From Phycisphaerae bacterium (lineage in GTDB: Bacteria; Planctomycetota; Phycisphaerae; UBA1845): a stretch of 40,634 bases of DNA. This document shows positions 16,007-25,172 of the stretch, one piece after another. Location of the stretch: NCBI GenBank assembly GCA_029260115.1, contig JAJDDW010000032.1, positions 1 to 40,634 on the forward strand. Reading direction: 5' to 3'. The number at the start of each line of letters is the position of its first letter. Within the stretch, counting starts at the first letter, position 1. The notes under the pieces were generated by a model, which did not search any database, was not told the DNA's origin, and was given only the letters and a program-made list of their open reading frames with translations. The position numbers were made by a program, and so were the translations under genes.

Positions 16007-17866
16007 ATGGACGTATTTATAGCGGAACAATCCTGGCTGTTGACTGCCATTATCTTCTCGCCGCTGGCCGGCGTGATGCTACTCTGGCTGCCGCCTTATG
16101 GCGATGCGCGCGGCGTGCGCCGCTCCGCGATGTTGTACTCGCTGGTTACGCTAGGCCTAACGATATATGCGCTCTATGCCTTTCAGCAATCAGCCCCACA
16201 GGTATCCGCGGGCAGTCCGGGCTTCCAGTTAGAACAACGCGCCAGTTGGCTAAGTCTTCCGGGTGATGACTTTAAGCCCGCGATAGACATAAGTTATCAT
16301 GTCGGCATTGACGGCATTAGCATTTGGCTGCTCGTGCTAACTGCCATGCTCATGCCGCTTTGTATATGGGGCAGCTTTAGTGCCATCCGCAATCGAGAGC
16401 GAGAATATTATAGCTTACTGTTGTTATTGCAGGTGGGCATGCTCGGCGTGTTCTGCTCGATGGACCTATTATTGTTTTATGTCTTTTTTGAGTTCACGCT
16501 AATTCCGTTGTACTTTCTCATTGGTATATGGGGAGGCCCAGATCGGCGACGCGCGGCGAATAAGTTTTTCATTTTCACGCTTTCCGGTAGTGTCCTTACC
16601 CTCGCGGGCATTTTATACCTAGCCTACTACGCCTACACCGACTTAGGTTACATCACGCTAAACATTCAGAAGCTGACCGAGCTGGGCCAAACGGGGTTTA
16701 TCTCGCCCGGGGTGCAGTGGTGGTTGTTCTTGGCATTTGCGGCGGGCTTTGCTATCAAAGTGCCTTTGTTTCCTGTGCACACTTGGCTGCCACTCGCCCA
16801 TACAGAAGCCCCAACGGCCGGCAGCGTGATTCTGGCGGGTGTTTTGCTCAAGCTCGGAACCTATGGTTTTTGTCGATTAAGTTTACCGATATTTCCCGCG
16901 GCCTCGCGCGAGTTAGCGCCTGTCATTGCGACCTTAGCCATCATCGGCATCATCTACGCGGCGCTGGCCGCTTGGGTGCAGCGAGACGTCAAAAAACTGG
17001 TGGCTTATTCCTCCGTATCCCACTTGGGATTTTGCATGCTAGGCCTATTCAGCATGAAAGTGGCCGGCGTCAACGGCGCGGTTATATACATGATAAACCA
17101 CGGACTATCGACCGGCGCATTATTTTTGGTCATTGGCTTTATGTACGAGCGGTATCACACCCGCAGTATCGACGACATTGGCGGGCTGGCGAAAAAAATG
17201 CCGTGGATGGCCTTTTTCCTAGTCTTCTTTACGTTGAGTAGCATTGGCCTGCCTGGTTTGAATGGCTTCGTGGGCGAATTCCTCGTCTTACTGGGCACGG
17301 CTATCTCTGCGGGAACCTCGGATATGCGACCGGCAGGCCCGCTAGGGTTTGGTTATGTCATCCCCGCAGCCCTCGGCATCATCCTCGGCGCGGTCTACAT
17401 GTTATGGATGTGTCAGCACGTATTGTTTGGCCCGCTGAAAGAACCACCCAATACGCCGGATACCTCAACAGGTTTGACGACCGACCTGAACAAACGAGAG
17501 ATTAGCATTCTCGTGCCACTCGCCTTAGCCTGCGTGTGTATCGGCGTGTACCCCAAGCCGTTATTGAATTCGTTTCAAGTAGCTATCGAGCAACACATTT
17601 TGCCGTTAGGAACTGTCTACGCGACGGACATAGAACCGAGCCGCGGGCGATATGAAATCCCGATTCATCGGGAGCCCGCGCGGACGCAGCATGTAAAACA
17701 TGCACGAATTATCAACAATCTTCCCGACGTTGATTCTTCGGCCAAAATCGTCGTGGATACACAAAGACCAACTGACGCACCATATTCGTTCCCGATGAGT
17801 CAGGATACGGTTATTACCTCGGCCTTTGATTTGGTCAAAACACCTGGAGCAGACCACATTGAATGA
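16007..17866 (+). CDS. nuoM: NADH-quinone oxidoreductase subunit M with extended C-terminus
   Basis: An antiporter-like proton-pumping subunit, 619 residues. Conserved blocks include VFFEFTLIPLYFLIGIWGG (with the key glutamate), KVPLFPVHTWLPLAHTEAPT, KKLVAYSSVSHLGF and MINHGLSTGALFLVIG. AGGA lies before ATG 16007. The family part ends near residue 535; a polar tail of about 80 residues follows. Residues about 544-560 (EPSRGRYEIPIHREPARTQH) are encoded by a GC-rich palindrome that belongs to the local repeat family, so the tail has probably grown by repeat insertion in frame. The end overlaps the start of nuoN. Confidence 0.96.
   Translation: MDVFIAEQSWLLTAIIFSPLAGVMLLWLPPYGDARGVRRSAMLYSLVTLGLTIYALYAFQQSAPQVSAGSPGFQLEQRASWLSLPGDDFKPAIDISYHVGIDGISIWLLVLTAMLMPLCIWGSFSAIRNREREYYSLLLLLQVGMLGVFCSMDLLLFYVFFEFTLIPLYFLIGIWGGPDRRRAANKFFIFTLSGSVLTLAGILYLAYYAYTDLGYITLNIQKLTELGQTGFISPGVQWWLFLAFAAGFAIKVPLFPVHTWLPLAHTEAPTAGSVILAGVLLKLGTYGFCRLSLPIFPAASRELAPVIATLAIIGIIYAALAAWVQRDVKKLVAYSSVSHLGFCMLGLFSMKVAGVNGAVIYMINHGLSTGALFLVIGFMYERYHTRSIDDIGGLAKKMPWMAFFLVFFTLSSIGLPGLNGFVGEFLVLLGTAISAGTSDMRPAGPLGFGYVIPAALGIILGAVYMLWMCQHVLFGPLKEPPNTPDTSTGLTTDLNKREISILVPLALACVCIGVYPKPLLNSFQVAIEQHILPLGTVYATDIEPSRGRYEIPIHREPARTQHVKHARIINNLPDVDSSAKIVVDTQRPTDAPYSFPMSQDTVITSAFDLVKTPGADHIE
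17638..17686. repeat. GC-rich palindrome, copy B, inside the nuoM coding region
   Basis: The outer arms GAGCCGCGGGC (17638-17648) and GCCCGCGCGGACG (17674-17686) are the same as in copy A. Between them sits a second small hairpin, CCCGAT-TC-ATCGGG. The whole is translated in frame in the nuoM tail without a stop. Confidence 0.65.
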
Positions 17867-19493
17867 TACAAGCATCATCATGAAGCTGCTGCCGGAGTTT
17901 ATTCTTCTATTGGGCGCATGCGGCGTGTTGCTTATTGGCGTCACGCGTGCGTCGTTAAGAAGTAGCATAACGTCTTTAGTCACGTTTCTCGTCCTCGCCG
18001 CTGCCTTGGGCGCATCATTGCAAGCCGGCTCGCCAGAAGATGGCACCTACGCACACCTGGGCCTGTGGCTTACTTCGCTTACCTACTACGCCCGCGTATT
18101 AACGCTCGTGATTGGTATGTTACTCGTTCTGGCTAACTGGCATCAGCCAGCCAGCACTGAACGCGGCGAATATATGGGCCTGATTCTTTTGTCGCTGCTA
18201 GGTCTACTGCTCACGGCCTCGGCCAACGACATGCTCATCCTCTTTTTCGCTATCGAGTTAGTAAGCATTCCCACCTATGTACTCATTGCGATGAGTCGTC
18301 TAGACAAACGCGCGACCGAAGCTTGTGTAAAATACTTCTTCCTCGGTGCATTAGCCGCGGCTATTCTCGCCTATGGTTTAAGCTTTTTGTACGGCGCTGC
18401 TGGAACTACGCTCCTCCACCATGCAGATGCCAACGGCGTTTCGGCTACGCTTCCCGCCGGTTCTGCGATGTCCAGCGAAGCGCTCATTGGCCTACTGCTC
18501 GTATTAGGCGGGCTATCATTCAAAATCGCGGCTGTCCCGTTTCACGTATACGTCGCTGACGTCTACGAAGGTGCCGCAGCGCCCATGACCGGCTTACTCG
18601 GCTTCGTACCAAAATTTGCGGGCTTTATTGCACTGATAAAAATTCTCGCAGCCTTCCAGTGGGATCTCCCGTCGCAGGTGATGTGGCTATTGTGGATTCT
18701 CGCAGCTGCTTCAATGACTGTGGGTAACGTACTGGCGCTGCTCCAGAAAAACGTCAAGCGCATGCTGGCCTATTCCAGCATCGCGCATACCGGCTATATG
18801 TTGGTAGCCCTACTGGTCGGCCCGATCGCCGGTCGAGGACCACTCCACGATGGCATCGCCGCTTTGCTTTTTTATATCGCGATATATGGTGCGATGAATC
18901 TCGGCGTGTTTGCCGTACTCACTTCATTCCGCATCGGCGAGCGGGAAATGGAAACGCTGGACGATCTCGGTGGTTTATCCCGTCGAGCGCCCATCGCGTC
19001 ACTAGCCCTAGCTATTTGCGTATTGAGTTTAATGGGCTTACCGCCGACAGCTGGTTTCCTCGGAAAATTGTTTGTCTTCACCAGCGCGTTTTCGCTTAGC
19101 ACAACTCATGCGTTTCATGGCCCGCTTATCGCATTAGCTATCGTCGGCGTGCTAAACGCAGCCGTTGCAGCCGCTTACTATCTGCGCATCGTAGCTGCGG
19201 CTTACATGGGCGAAGAAAAAGAACCAGCCATCGCTTCCGGCGGTTTTCCGGCAAGACTAGCTTTTTGCTGCTGCAGTTTCCCTATGTTGCTACTATTCGC
19301 TTGGCCAATTGGACTATCTAACCAGGCTCAGTCAGCTACGTCGGATATTGTTGCCACGGCTCAGCACAGTAACGCTCAGTTAGCAGCCGTAGATTCAAAC
19401 ATTGCATTAGCCGATGACGCAGCATTATCGCGAATATTAGATGAGCCATCGTCGACAAATCCTACGTCTGCGAAACGCGATCGAAACGAATAA
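17859..19493 (+). CDS. nuoN: NADH-quinone oxidoreductase subunit N
   Basis: An antiporter-like proton-pumping subunit of about 544 residues. Markers are LPEFILLLGACGVLLIG at the N-terminus, FFAIELVSIPTYVLIAMSR, KIAAVPFHVYVADVYEGAAAP, KRMLAYSSIAHTGYMLVAL and GLPPTAGFLGKLFVF. The start is uncertain: TTG 17859 has GGAG 9 bases upstream and overlaps the nuoM stop, whereas ATG 17880 (MKLLPEF) has no Shine-Dalgarno sequence but matches the usual N-terminus. A polar tail of about 50 residues follows the last helix. Confidence 0.95.
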   Translation: MNDTSIIMKLLPEFILLLGACGVLLIGVTRASLRSSITSLVTFLVLAAALGASLQAGSPEDGTYAHLGLWLTSLTYYARVLTLVIGMLLVLANWHQPASTERGEYMGLILLSLLGLLLTASANDMLILFFAIELVSIPTYVLIAMSRLDKRATEACVKYFFLGALAAAILAYGLSFLYGAAGTTLLHHADANGVSATLPAGSAMSSEALIGLLLVLGGLSFKIAAVPFHVYVADVYEGAAAPMTGLLGFVPKFAGFIALIKILAAFQWDLPSQVMWLLWILAAASMTVGNVLALLQKNVKRMLAYSSIAHTGYMLVALLVGPIAGRGPLHDGIAALLFYIAIYGAMNLGVFAVLTSFRIGEREMETLDDLGGLSRRAPIASLALAICVLSLMGLPPTAGFLGKLFVFTSAFSLSTTHAFHGPLIALAIVGVLNAAVAAAYYLRIVAAAYMGEEKEPAIASGGFPARLAFCCCSFPMLLLFAWPIGLSNQAQSATSDIVATAQHSNAQLAAVDSNIALADDAALSRILDEPSSTNPTSAKRDRNE

Positions 19494-19513
19494 TTTTCGC
19501 AGGGCAATATGTC

Positions 19514-20224
19514 ATGCCAACGTCTCTATCCAGAGAGCAGCTTCGCCGAGTAGATCAAGACGCTGTCTCACAATATGGCATGAGTAGTTTGATTCTCATG
19601 GAAAACGCTGGCCGAGGCGCGGCAGAGCTTATTCACCAACATTATGGCGCGGCAGATCATAGCCGGGCCATCATCATCTGTGGCCCCGGCAATAACGGCG
19701 GCGATGGCTGCGTCATCGCCCGACATTTGCATAATCGTAATTGGCAGACGACCGTGTTTGTCTCAGGTGAATTAGATCGATTAGCTCCCGACACGCACGC
19801 GAATTTATCCATTCTAGAAAAGATGGCGATGGACATTACCATGGCCAATGCAGACCAAGTCTGCGAAAAACTCGCCGCTTCCGATCATACCCATGACGTC
19901 ATCGTAGATTGTTTGCTGGGAACAGGCTTTACTGGCGACGTGCGTAGCCCGACTGACATGCTCATTCGCCAAATGAATCACATCAATAAACGCGCCACCG
20001 TAGCCATCGACTTACCGTCGGGGTTAGACTGCGATACGGGCAAGGCATCAAACGCCACCATCCGAGCCGATTTAACGATTACCTTCGTCGCCAAAAAGAT
20101 CGCCTTCGATCAACCCGATGCAACCAACTATACAGGTCGCATCGAAGTGACCGACATCGGCGCACCGCGAGAGCTAATAGCAAAGTGCGCTGCCTACCCC
20201 CGAAGGGTTGGGAATGGACATTGA
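19514..20224 (+). CDS. nnrE: NAD(P)H-hydrate epimerase (YjeF N-terminal domain)
   Basis: Interconverts the R and S forms of hydrated NADH and NADPH so that a dehydratase can restore them. It has 236 residues and contains only the epimerase domain; the dehydratase (NnrD) domain of the E. coli fusion is absent. Markers are LILMENAGRGAAELI, the binding loop CGPGNNGGDGCVIARHL, VDCLLGTGFTGDVRSP and AIDLPSGLDCDTG. It lies 20 bases after nuoN on the same strand, so it is probably the last gene of the nuo operon. The last 12 or so residues (AAYPRRVGNGH) are encoded by one arm of a downstream hairpin, so the end may have drifted. Confidence 0.92.
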   Translation: MPTSLSREQLRRVDQDAVSQYGMSSLILMENAGRGAAELIHQHYGAADHSRAIIICGPGNNGGDGCVIARHLHNRNWQTTVFVSGELDRLAPDTHANLSILEKMAMDITMANADQVCEKLAASDHTHDVIVDCLLGTGFTGDVRSPTDMLIRQMNHINKRATVAIDLPSGLDCDTGKASNATIRADLTITFVAKKIAFDQPDATNYTGRIEVTDIGAPRELIAKCAAYPRRVGNGH

Positions 20225-20300
20225 ATAATGGGGCGTTCCCCACCCTTCGCGTCACCGAGCGACTGGACTGAGATGTGGTTCGTTATACAGTGACGCGAAG
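20201..20300 (+). other. Three-arm set of competing hairpins after nnrE
   Basis: Arm 1, CGAAGGGTTGGGAA (20201-20214), is complementary to arm 2, TTCCCCACCCTTCG (20236-20249), at 13 of 14 positions. The end of arm 2 with the following bases, CTTCGCGTCAC (20245-20255), is a perfect 11-base complement of GTGACGCGAAG (20290-20300). The two hairpins share CTTCG and so cannot both form fully. There is no T-run after either. It may be an RNA end structure of the nuo transcript, an attenuator-like switch or a small repeat element. Confidence 0.55.
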
Positions 20301-20423
20301 CTTGGGGTACCTGCACCTGATTGGACGCCGCCGAAATCGTCATGGGTCCAGACTAGTTGTTTCATCTGTTATTCGACCAACCATTCGTGACTATTCTATA
20401 ATCTATTTTTCATTATATGCGCG

Positions 20424-20454
20424 CAAAAAAAGCGGCTGACGAATCAGCCGCTTT
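20424..20454 (-). terminator. Rho-independent terminator of the 1511-residue protein gene
   Basis: On the minus strand a perfect 11-base stem (AAAGCGGCTGA with TCAGCCGCTTT) and a 4-base loop are followed by a run of T. It lies 34 bases beyond the stop codon. The plus-strand side also reads into CTTTCTTTG, so it could act weakly in both directions, ending nuo-nnrE transcripts too. Confidence 0.85.
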
Positions 20455-20487
20455 CTTTGAAAAAACTTACGTTACTTTAACGTCGAC

Positions 20488-23400
20488 TTACGGGCATAGG
20501 CCCGTTGGTTGTTGTACCATATCACGAGCGGTACGTACCAAACCAAGGTCGCCGTTACTCACCGTATTGTCGTTGTTAATGTCAGCCCGAATCTCAAACA
20601 CGCCAGTGGCGCTGTTGGGGTCCACTACCTGGAATCCCGGTGGTCGCATCAATATGATGTCACGAGCCGATCGAACAAAACCAAGGTCGCCGTTGTTGAC
20701 AGTGATCGGCGCGGGATTGGCATCGCCGAAGATCGCCCACGCGGTGCGGGTTTCATTTACGATAACGCCAGTGCCTGGACTTCCCAAGTCGTCGCACAGA
20801 ACCCCGGAAATCGTGATGTCATACTTGACCGGCGTCTCGCCGATCGCCGCGTTGTTACCAGGAAGCGACGGGCTAAACAACAGCACCGCTTCGTCAGGAT
20901 TCACGCCAGCTACAACAGACATCGTAATACCCGCTAGGCTTTGATTGTTACCATTTACGTCGCATCCGATAGCTGAAACGGTAGCGCCACTTACATTAAC
21001 AGGTATGTCATATTTAACGACAATCTTATTGATACCGGTTGATCGCGGTTCTGAATAATCACTACCAGCAGGCATATCTTGGCCATACTCTGCGCCACCG
21101 CAGGTCGGATCGAATAGGCATCCCGGACCATGCTGTCCGATAGACGTCCACGATAGCGGGACCGGCACAGTCGTGCAGACGATAGTCTCGCAACTATCTG
21201 GAATGCCATTGCCATTCGTATCTGCTGCCCCATTAGCAATATCGCACGAGTCAGGTACTGAATTCATATCGCAATCCGCTGCCCCGTTAGCAATATCGCA
21301 GGCATCTGGCACGTCATTGAAGTTGCAGTCTGCACAGCTCGAATCGCCAGCCTGACAGTCGTTTATATCACAAATATCCGGAATTTGATTGAGGTTACAG
21401 TCGGCACAAATCGGATTGCCCACAGGGCAATTGGCTATATCTGTAGCATCCGGAATGCCATTGTTTTGGCAGTCCTGCTGCACACAGGTAACACGAAGCG
21501 TACCTATATGATCAATATCGCTATTGAGGATATCCGGTTTCGTGGATCCTACACGAATACGATATCGCTTGTTTATCTGATCGCCAACCACCGGCACCGT
21601 AACTGAAGCACACGGTACTTCACTGCAGTCCAAGAAATCTATGATCGGATCGGGCGGGCAAAGATCGCCCGTGTCCACTTCATACACCGCTATAGCCGTG
21701 CCTAGGTTAGTTTCCCCGCCGCCACAAGTTTCAACCGTGAGTAAACCCGTGCACTCTGGAATGTAGTCATACCAAACATCCGAAAGGATAGAAGGACACT
21801 GATCTACTGTTGGGCAACTAATTGAGGCATTGTTCAAATCGTACATAAGCGCCGGCGGGATCAAAGGATCCGCTATCGTGCAGTCATTATTCGGTGGTGG
21901 TGGATTACCTAGAGAACAGGGAACCTCTACATCGACCAAGTACCTACCGCCTACATTGGCGATTGGAGATGCGACGGTAATGAAGTATTCCTTTCCGGCG
22001 GTCAGACCTTCAACACAAGTATCAGATAGTGTACCGCAGGTCCCGCCCGCATCGTCGTTGCAACCAATCGTTACCAATGAGCCGCACGACGTTTCACGAT
22101 CGGTATCATCACTCACTTCATAAATTTGAATAATTGAATCCCTAGCGCGAGAATCTGTTGTGCCGCACGTACTAATTCGTGCAGATGTCGCGCCGCTGAC
22201 GTCTGGCATGGTGAACCGATACCAAATGGTGCCAATCGCTTCAATAGGGCCCATTTTATTACAACAAAAGATCGGGTCGCCTGGTGCTGATGTCGCGGCT
22301 TCGTTAGAGGCCTCACCAAAAGCTCTACAACTGTTGGAAGTTGGGAGGCACGCATTGGTACTGCCTGTTTGCGTGAATGTCATATTTTGAGCGCCGCATG
22401 TGCCTTCGTTTACGCTACACGTACGCTGAACATTATTTGCATCTTTGCCGCAATCTAAATCTACAGCGCAGCGGAAGGGAACACCGCTACATGTTTTGCA
22501 GAAGCAATCGTCATTGCCCGGTGATACAAAAGTGCATAGTCCTGGTACAGCTGATGTACCTTGTGCATCTTCTACACATTGGAAGTCCCATATCGCATCA
22601 CAGCAAAAATTATCATTTTGGCATACGAGATCGCAGCACTTAGCATTTTCGCAACCACCGAAAACACAAATACCAAAGTTATCGGCATTACCACAGGGGA
22701 TACCTGCTGGACATAAGCCGGGATCAGGATTGCCATTTCCATCCAAGCAGATGATTTCCGTGAGTTCTTCAAAGCAATCATGCTGACCGAAATTGCATTC
22801 GTAGATCGGGCAGGAGAAATTGTTTTCACCCTTAAAGCGCCCCGCATTCCAAATAGCGGTTCGCGGCGCACAAATGCCATTAGATTGGCATACCTGGCCA
22901 AGCAGGCACAGTGAATCGTTAGGGATACAAACATCGCCTGCCCCTATGCAATCGCCATTCGTAAAACATGATGTAATACCATCTAAGCACTGGCCGCAAT
23001 TCGTAGGTGGCGAATTCGGATCTAGGATTCGAAGACATTGCTCGAACCGCGTATCCGTGGAGGAGTTGTCAGGGAGACAACAAGCATGCTCACCACATGC
23101 GGGAAAAAATGGGTTATCCCTACATTGGTTTCCGCCTGTACCGGGAGTTGCATTAAACACGCCGTTTGACGGAATCCAACGTCCGTTCAGGCAACCAAGC
23201 ACGGGCACATTATCGAAACATACTGCGTGATCGCAAATTTTGGCACCGGTACAAACCCCTGTATTTCCTGGGTCGCTATCACTCTTGCAGTCGTTGTCCG
23301 TAAAACACGTCAGGCCGTCGTGGATACCACCTGTACACGTATTGATACACGTAGACCCCAATGGGCAATCCTGAGAACCCGGAACGCCTGCATCGAAGGG

Positions 23401-25023
23401 ACAGGGGGTGTCGACAAGCATGCACTGTCCACCCGAGCATTCACTATCATCTTCGCATGAGAAGCCAGGTGAGGCGCCACCCACGCATACGGTTGGAACC
23501 TTCTGCTGTGGACAGCAAGCGCCAACTGGCGCAGTACCACGACATTTTACACGCACGTGGAAAATTGAATCTACAAGCTGTGGGCATTGTACTGATGGCT
23601 GGCCATTGGCAATACAACGTTCTGACGACCAAGTAACCCCAGGTGGCGCCGGAGGCACATTATCCACGATAAGACGGAATGAGCCTAAGCTGCTGCCAGC
23701 CTGCGCTTCCCCGACTTGAACAATACCGACGCCGTCTCTACTCGGACTGAATGTGACAAACACTTCGTTGGGAAGGAAAACGCCGGGTGGATAACGGAAT
23801 CGAGCGATTTCGAGCTTATTGCCGCCCACGCCCGTAAACTGCTGTATAGTTCCAGCCCTGCCGGACTCCTCCGCAAGACCACGAAAGTCGACATCTACGG
23901 TGTAAGGTAGAACGCCAACAGCGCGGAAGCCTATTTCTAAAGTGCTGATTTCACAAGCCTGTGCACCTACTGCGAGCGACAAATCCTCCGCCCACCGATC
24001 ACCCATGGGAATATTCACGGCTGGGGCAATGCTGCTCACCGCCTGGTAGGCTAAGTAGTCAGTTTCACAGTCATTCTTAGCGTTTATTTCCGCGTAGAAA
24101 CTGCCATGTGGAAAGAAAGGAAATCCACCCTGGTTTATATTACAGCCGCCGAAACCGGTTGAATACAAGTCATTCGAGAAACCACGTTCTGCGGGCTTGC
24201 CAATTAGCCAACCTGCATCAGGCCTGTTGAATCTTACGGTAAGATAGAAATCTGAAGGGACCTGTATGTCAGGAATATCATCGCAGGTTACATTTGCTGC
24301 ACAATCAGTAGTCTCCGTAGCCACGGTACAAGGCGTACCATTGAATGCATTACCGCCACAGGTTCTGTCTGGGAAAATTAATTCAATGACGTGAATGATG
24401 CCCTTGTTATTGTCCAGGCCAGATATGTTTTTGCTCGTACCTGGGACCGGTACACCACTCGTTTCCGGGCAGTCATCGTATAGATTCATCAGTGCACTGA
24501 AAGTGCCGCCACCACCTGGTACCCCGCCGTTGACCGCGATGGTTACGCGTCGTAGCGTGCAAGCATTGAGCAAGTTAGTGCCAATGTCGTCACCGATGAG
24601 CTCGCCGACGGCTGGTCTAACAAATTGGAGTCCGAAAATATTGTTTAGATCATACTGCGTATTGCTGTATACCGACTGTTCACCGATAGGCGCGCTTGCC
24701 TGGGAATGTAAGGTATTGTTAGCCGCCAAATCCTTTGAAGGAACTGCGACTCCGTCGTCGTCAATGTAAAACACATGTCGTTGTACCCTGGCGTCAGCTG
24801 GCACATCTTCAATCTGAGACAACGCTGGCGCGTCGGGGTTCTCCTTGAGATAGTCCGCAAGGGACTGCTCAAACTTATCAATTTCTCTGATATCTCTCGG
24901 CAGCAAATTGCTCCGATCAATGTCAACAACCATTTTGTCCGCCCATGCCGATGTCGCGATAATCGCCGAACATAAAACCAGCATCCAAGCCGTCCGATGC
25001 TTTGTGTTTTGAGCACTTTCCAT
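20488..25023 (-). CDS. Large secreted cysteine-rich multidomain protein with dockerin-like C-terminus
   Basis: 1511 residues. A signal peptide (hydrophobic WMLVLCSAIIATSAWA) would be cut after about residue 28. Two beta-rich segments (about 120-330 and 320-460) precede a cysteine-rich region (about 495-840) with repeats of the type G-x-x-C-x-x-D-x-x-C-x-G-x-C. A pre-peptidase-like beta domain (about 920-1037, with GTIWYRFTMP and IQIYEV) is followed by a second, related one (about 1045-1182). Residues 1183-1280 hold calcium-binding-like repeats (DCNLNQIPDICD, DCNFNDVPDACD, DCDMNSVPDSCD, DTNGNGIPDSCE). The end holds two dockerin-like modules (about 1433-1460 and 1480-1503; NNGDLGFVRSARD and SNGDLGLVRTARD). 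GAGGA precedes ATG 25023. No catalytic motif is recognised; a surface or matrix role is inferred. It is transcribed alone. Confidence 0.85.
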   Translation of the reverse strand: MESAQNTKHRTAWMLVLCSAIIATSAWADKMVVDIDRSNLLPRDIREIDKFEQSLADYLKENPDAPALSQIEDVPADARVQRHVFYIDDDGVAVPSKDLAANNTLHSQASAPIGEQSVYSNTQYDLNNIFGLQFVRPAVGELIGDDIGTNLLNACTLRRVTIAVNGGVPGGGGTFSALMNLYDDCPETSGVPVPGTSKNISGLDNNKGIIHVIELIFPDRTCGGNAFNGTPCTVATETTDCAANVTCDDIPDIQVPSDFYLTVRFNRPDAGWLIGKPAERGFSNDLYSTGFGGCNINQGGFPFFPHGSFYAEINAKNDCETDYLAYQAVSSIAPAVNIPMGDRWAEDLSLAVGAQACEISTLEIGFRAVGVLPYTVDVDFRGLAEESGRAGTIQQFTGVGGNKLEIARFRYPPGVFLPNEVFVTFSPSRDGVGIVQVGEAQAGSSLGSFRLIVDNVPPAPPGVTWSSERCIANGQPSVQCPQLVDSIFHVRVKCRGTAPVGACCPQQKVPTVCVGGASPGFSCEDDSECSGGQCMLVDTPCPFDAGVPGSQDCPLGSTCINTCTGGIHDGLTCFTDNDCKSDSDPGNTGVCTGAKICDHAVCFDNVPVLGCLNGRWIPSNGVFNATPGTGGNQCRDNPFFPACGEHACCLPDNSSTDTRFEQCLRILDPNSPPTNCGQCLDGITSCFTNGDCIGAGDVCIPNDSLCLLGQVCQSNGICAPRTAIWNAGRFKGENNFSCPIYECNFGQHDCFEELTEIICLDGNGNPDPGLCPAGIPCGNADNFGICVFGGCENAKCCDLVCQNDNFCCDAIWDFQCVEDAQGTSAVPGLCTFVSPGNDDCFCKTCSGVPFRCAVDLDCGKDANNVQRTCSVNEGTCGAQNMTFTQTGSTNACLPTSNSCRAFGEASNEAATSAPGDPIFCCNKMGPIEAIGTIWYRFTMPDVSGATSARISTCGTTDSRARDSIIQIYEVSDDTDRETSCGSLVTIGCNDDAGGTCGTLSDTCVEGLTAGKEYFITVASPIANVGGRYLVDVEVPCSLGNPPPPNNDCTIADPLIPPALMYDLNNASISCPTVDQCPSILSDVWYDYIPECTGLLTVETCGGGETNLGTAIAVYEVDTGDLCPPDPIIDFLDCSEVPCASVTVPVVGDQINKRYRIRVGSTKPDILNSDIDHIGTLRVTCVQQDCQNNGIPDATDIANCPVGNPICADCNLNQIPDICDINDCQAGDSSCADCNFNDVPDACDIANGAADCDMNSVPDSCDIANGAADTNGNGIPDSCETIVCTTVPVPLSWTSIGQHGPGCLFDPTCGGAEYGQDMPAGSDYSEPRSTGINKIVVKYDIPVNVSGATVSAIGCDVNGNNQSLAGITMSVVAGVNPDEAVLLFSPSLPGNNAAIGETPVKYDITISGVLCDDLGSPGTGVIVNETRTAWAIFGDANPAPITVNNGDLGFVRSARDIILMRPPGFQVVDPNSATGVFEIRADINNDNTVSNGDLGLVRTARDMVQQPTGLCP

Positions 25024-25145
25024 CGTAATTGCAATCCTCTAAAATGACCTATACGTCTGGATGGCTGCTCCAATATCCGTTGTACGCCATCGATACGTAT
25101 ATATGATTGGCGTCAGACATTGGACCCCCCAACGAATGAAACAGG

Positions 25146-25172
25146 CCTCCTCTGATACATCAAAGGAGGTGA
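25146..25172 (+). promoter_or_regulatory. Hairpin enclosing a perfect Shine-Dalgarno sequence, without an obvious gene
   Basis: CCTCCT-C-TGA, loop TACA, TCA-A-AGGAGG folds with one C-A mismatch. Its 3' arm is part of AAAGGAGGTGA (25162-25172), the exact complement of a typical 16S rRNA tail. The nearest ATG (25194, 28 codons) is too far away, and a GTG within the motif gives only 10 codons. Confidence 0.35.
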
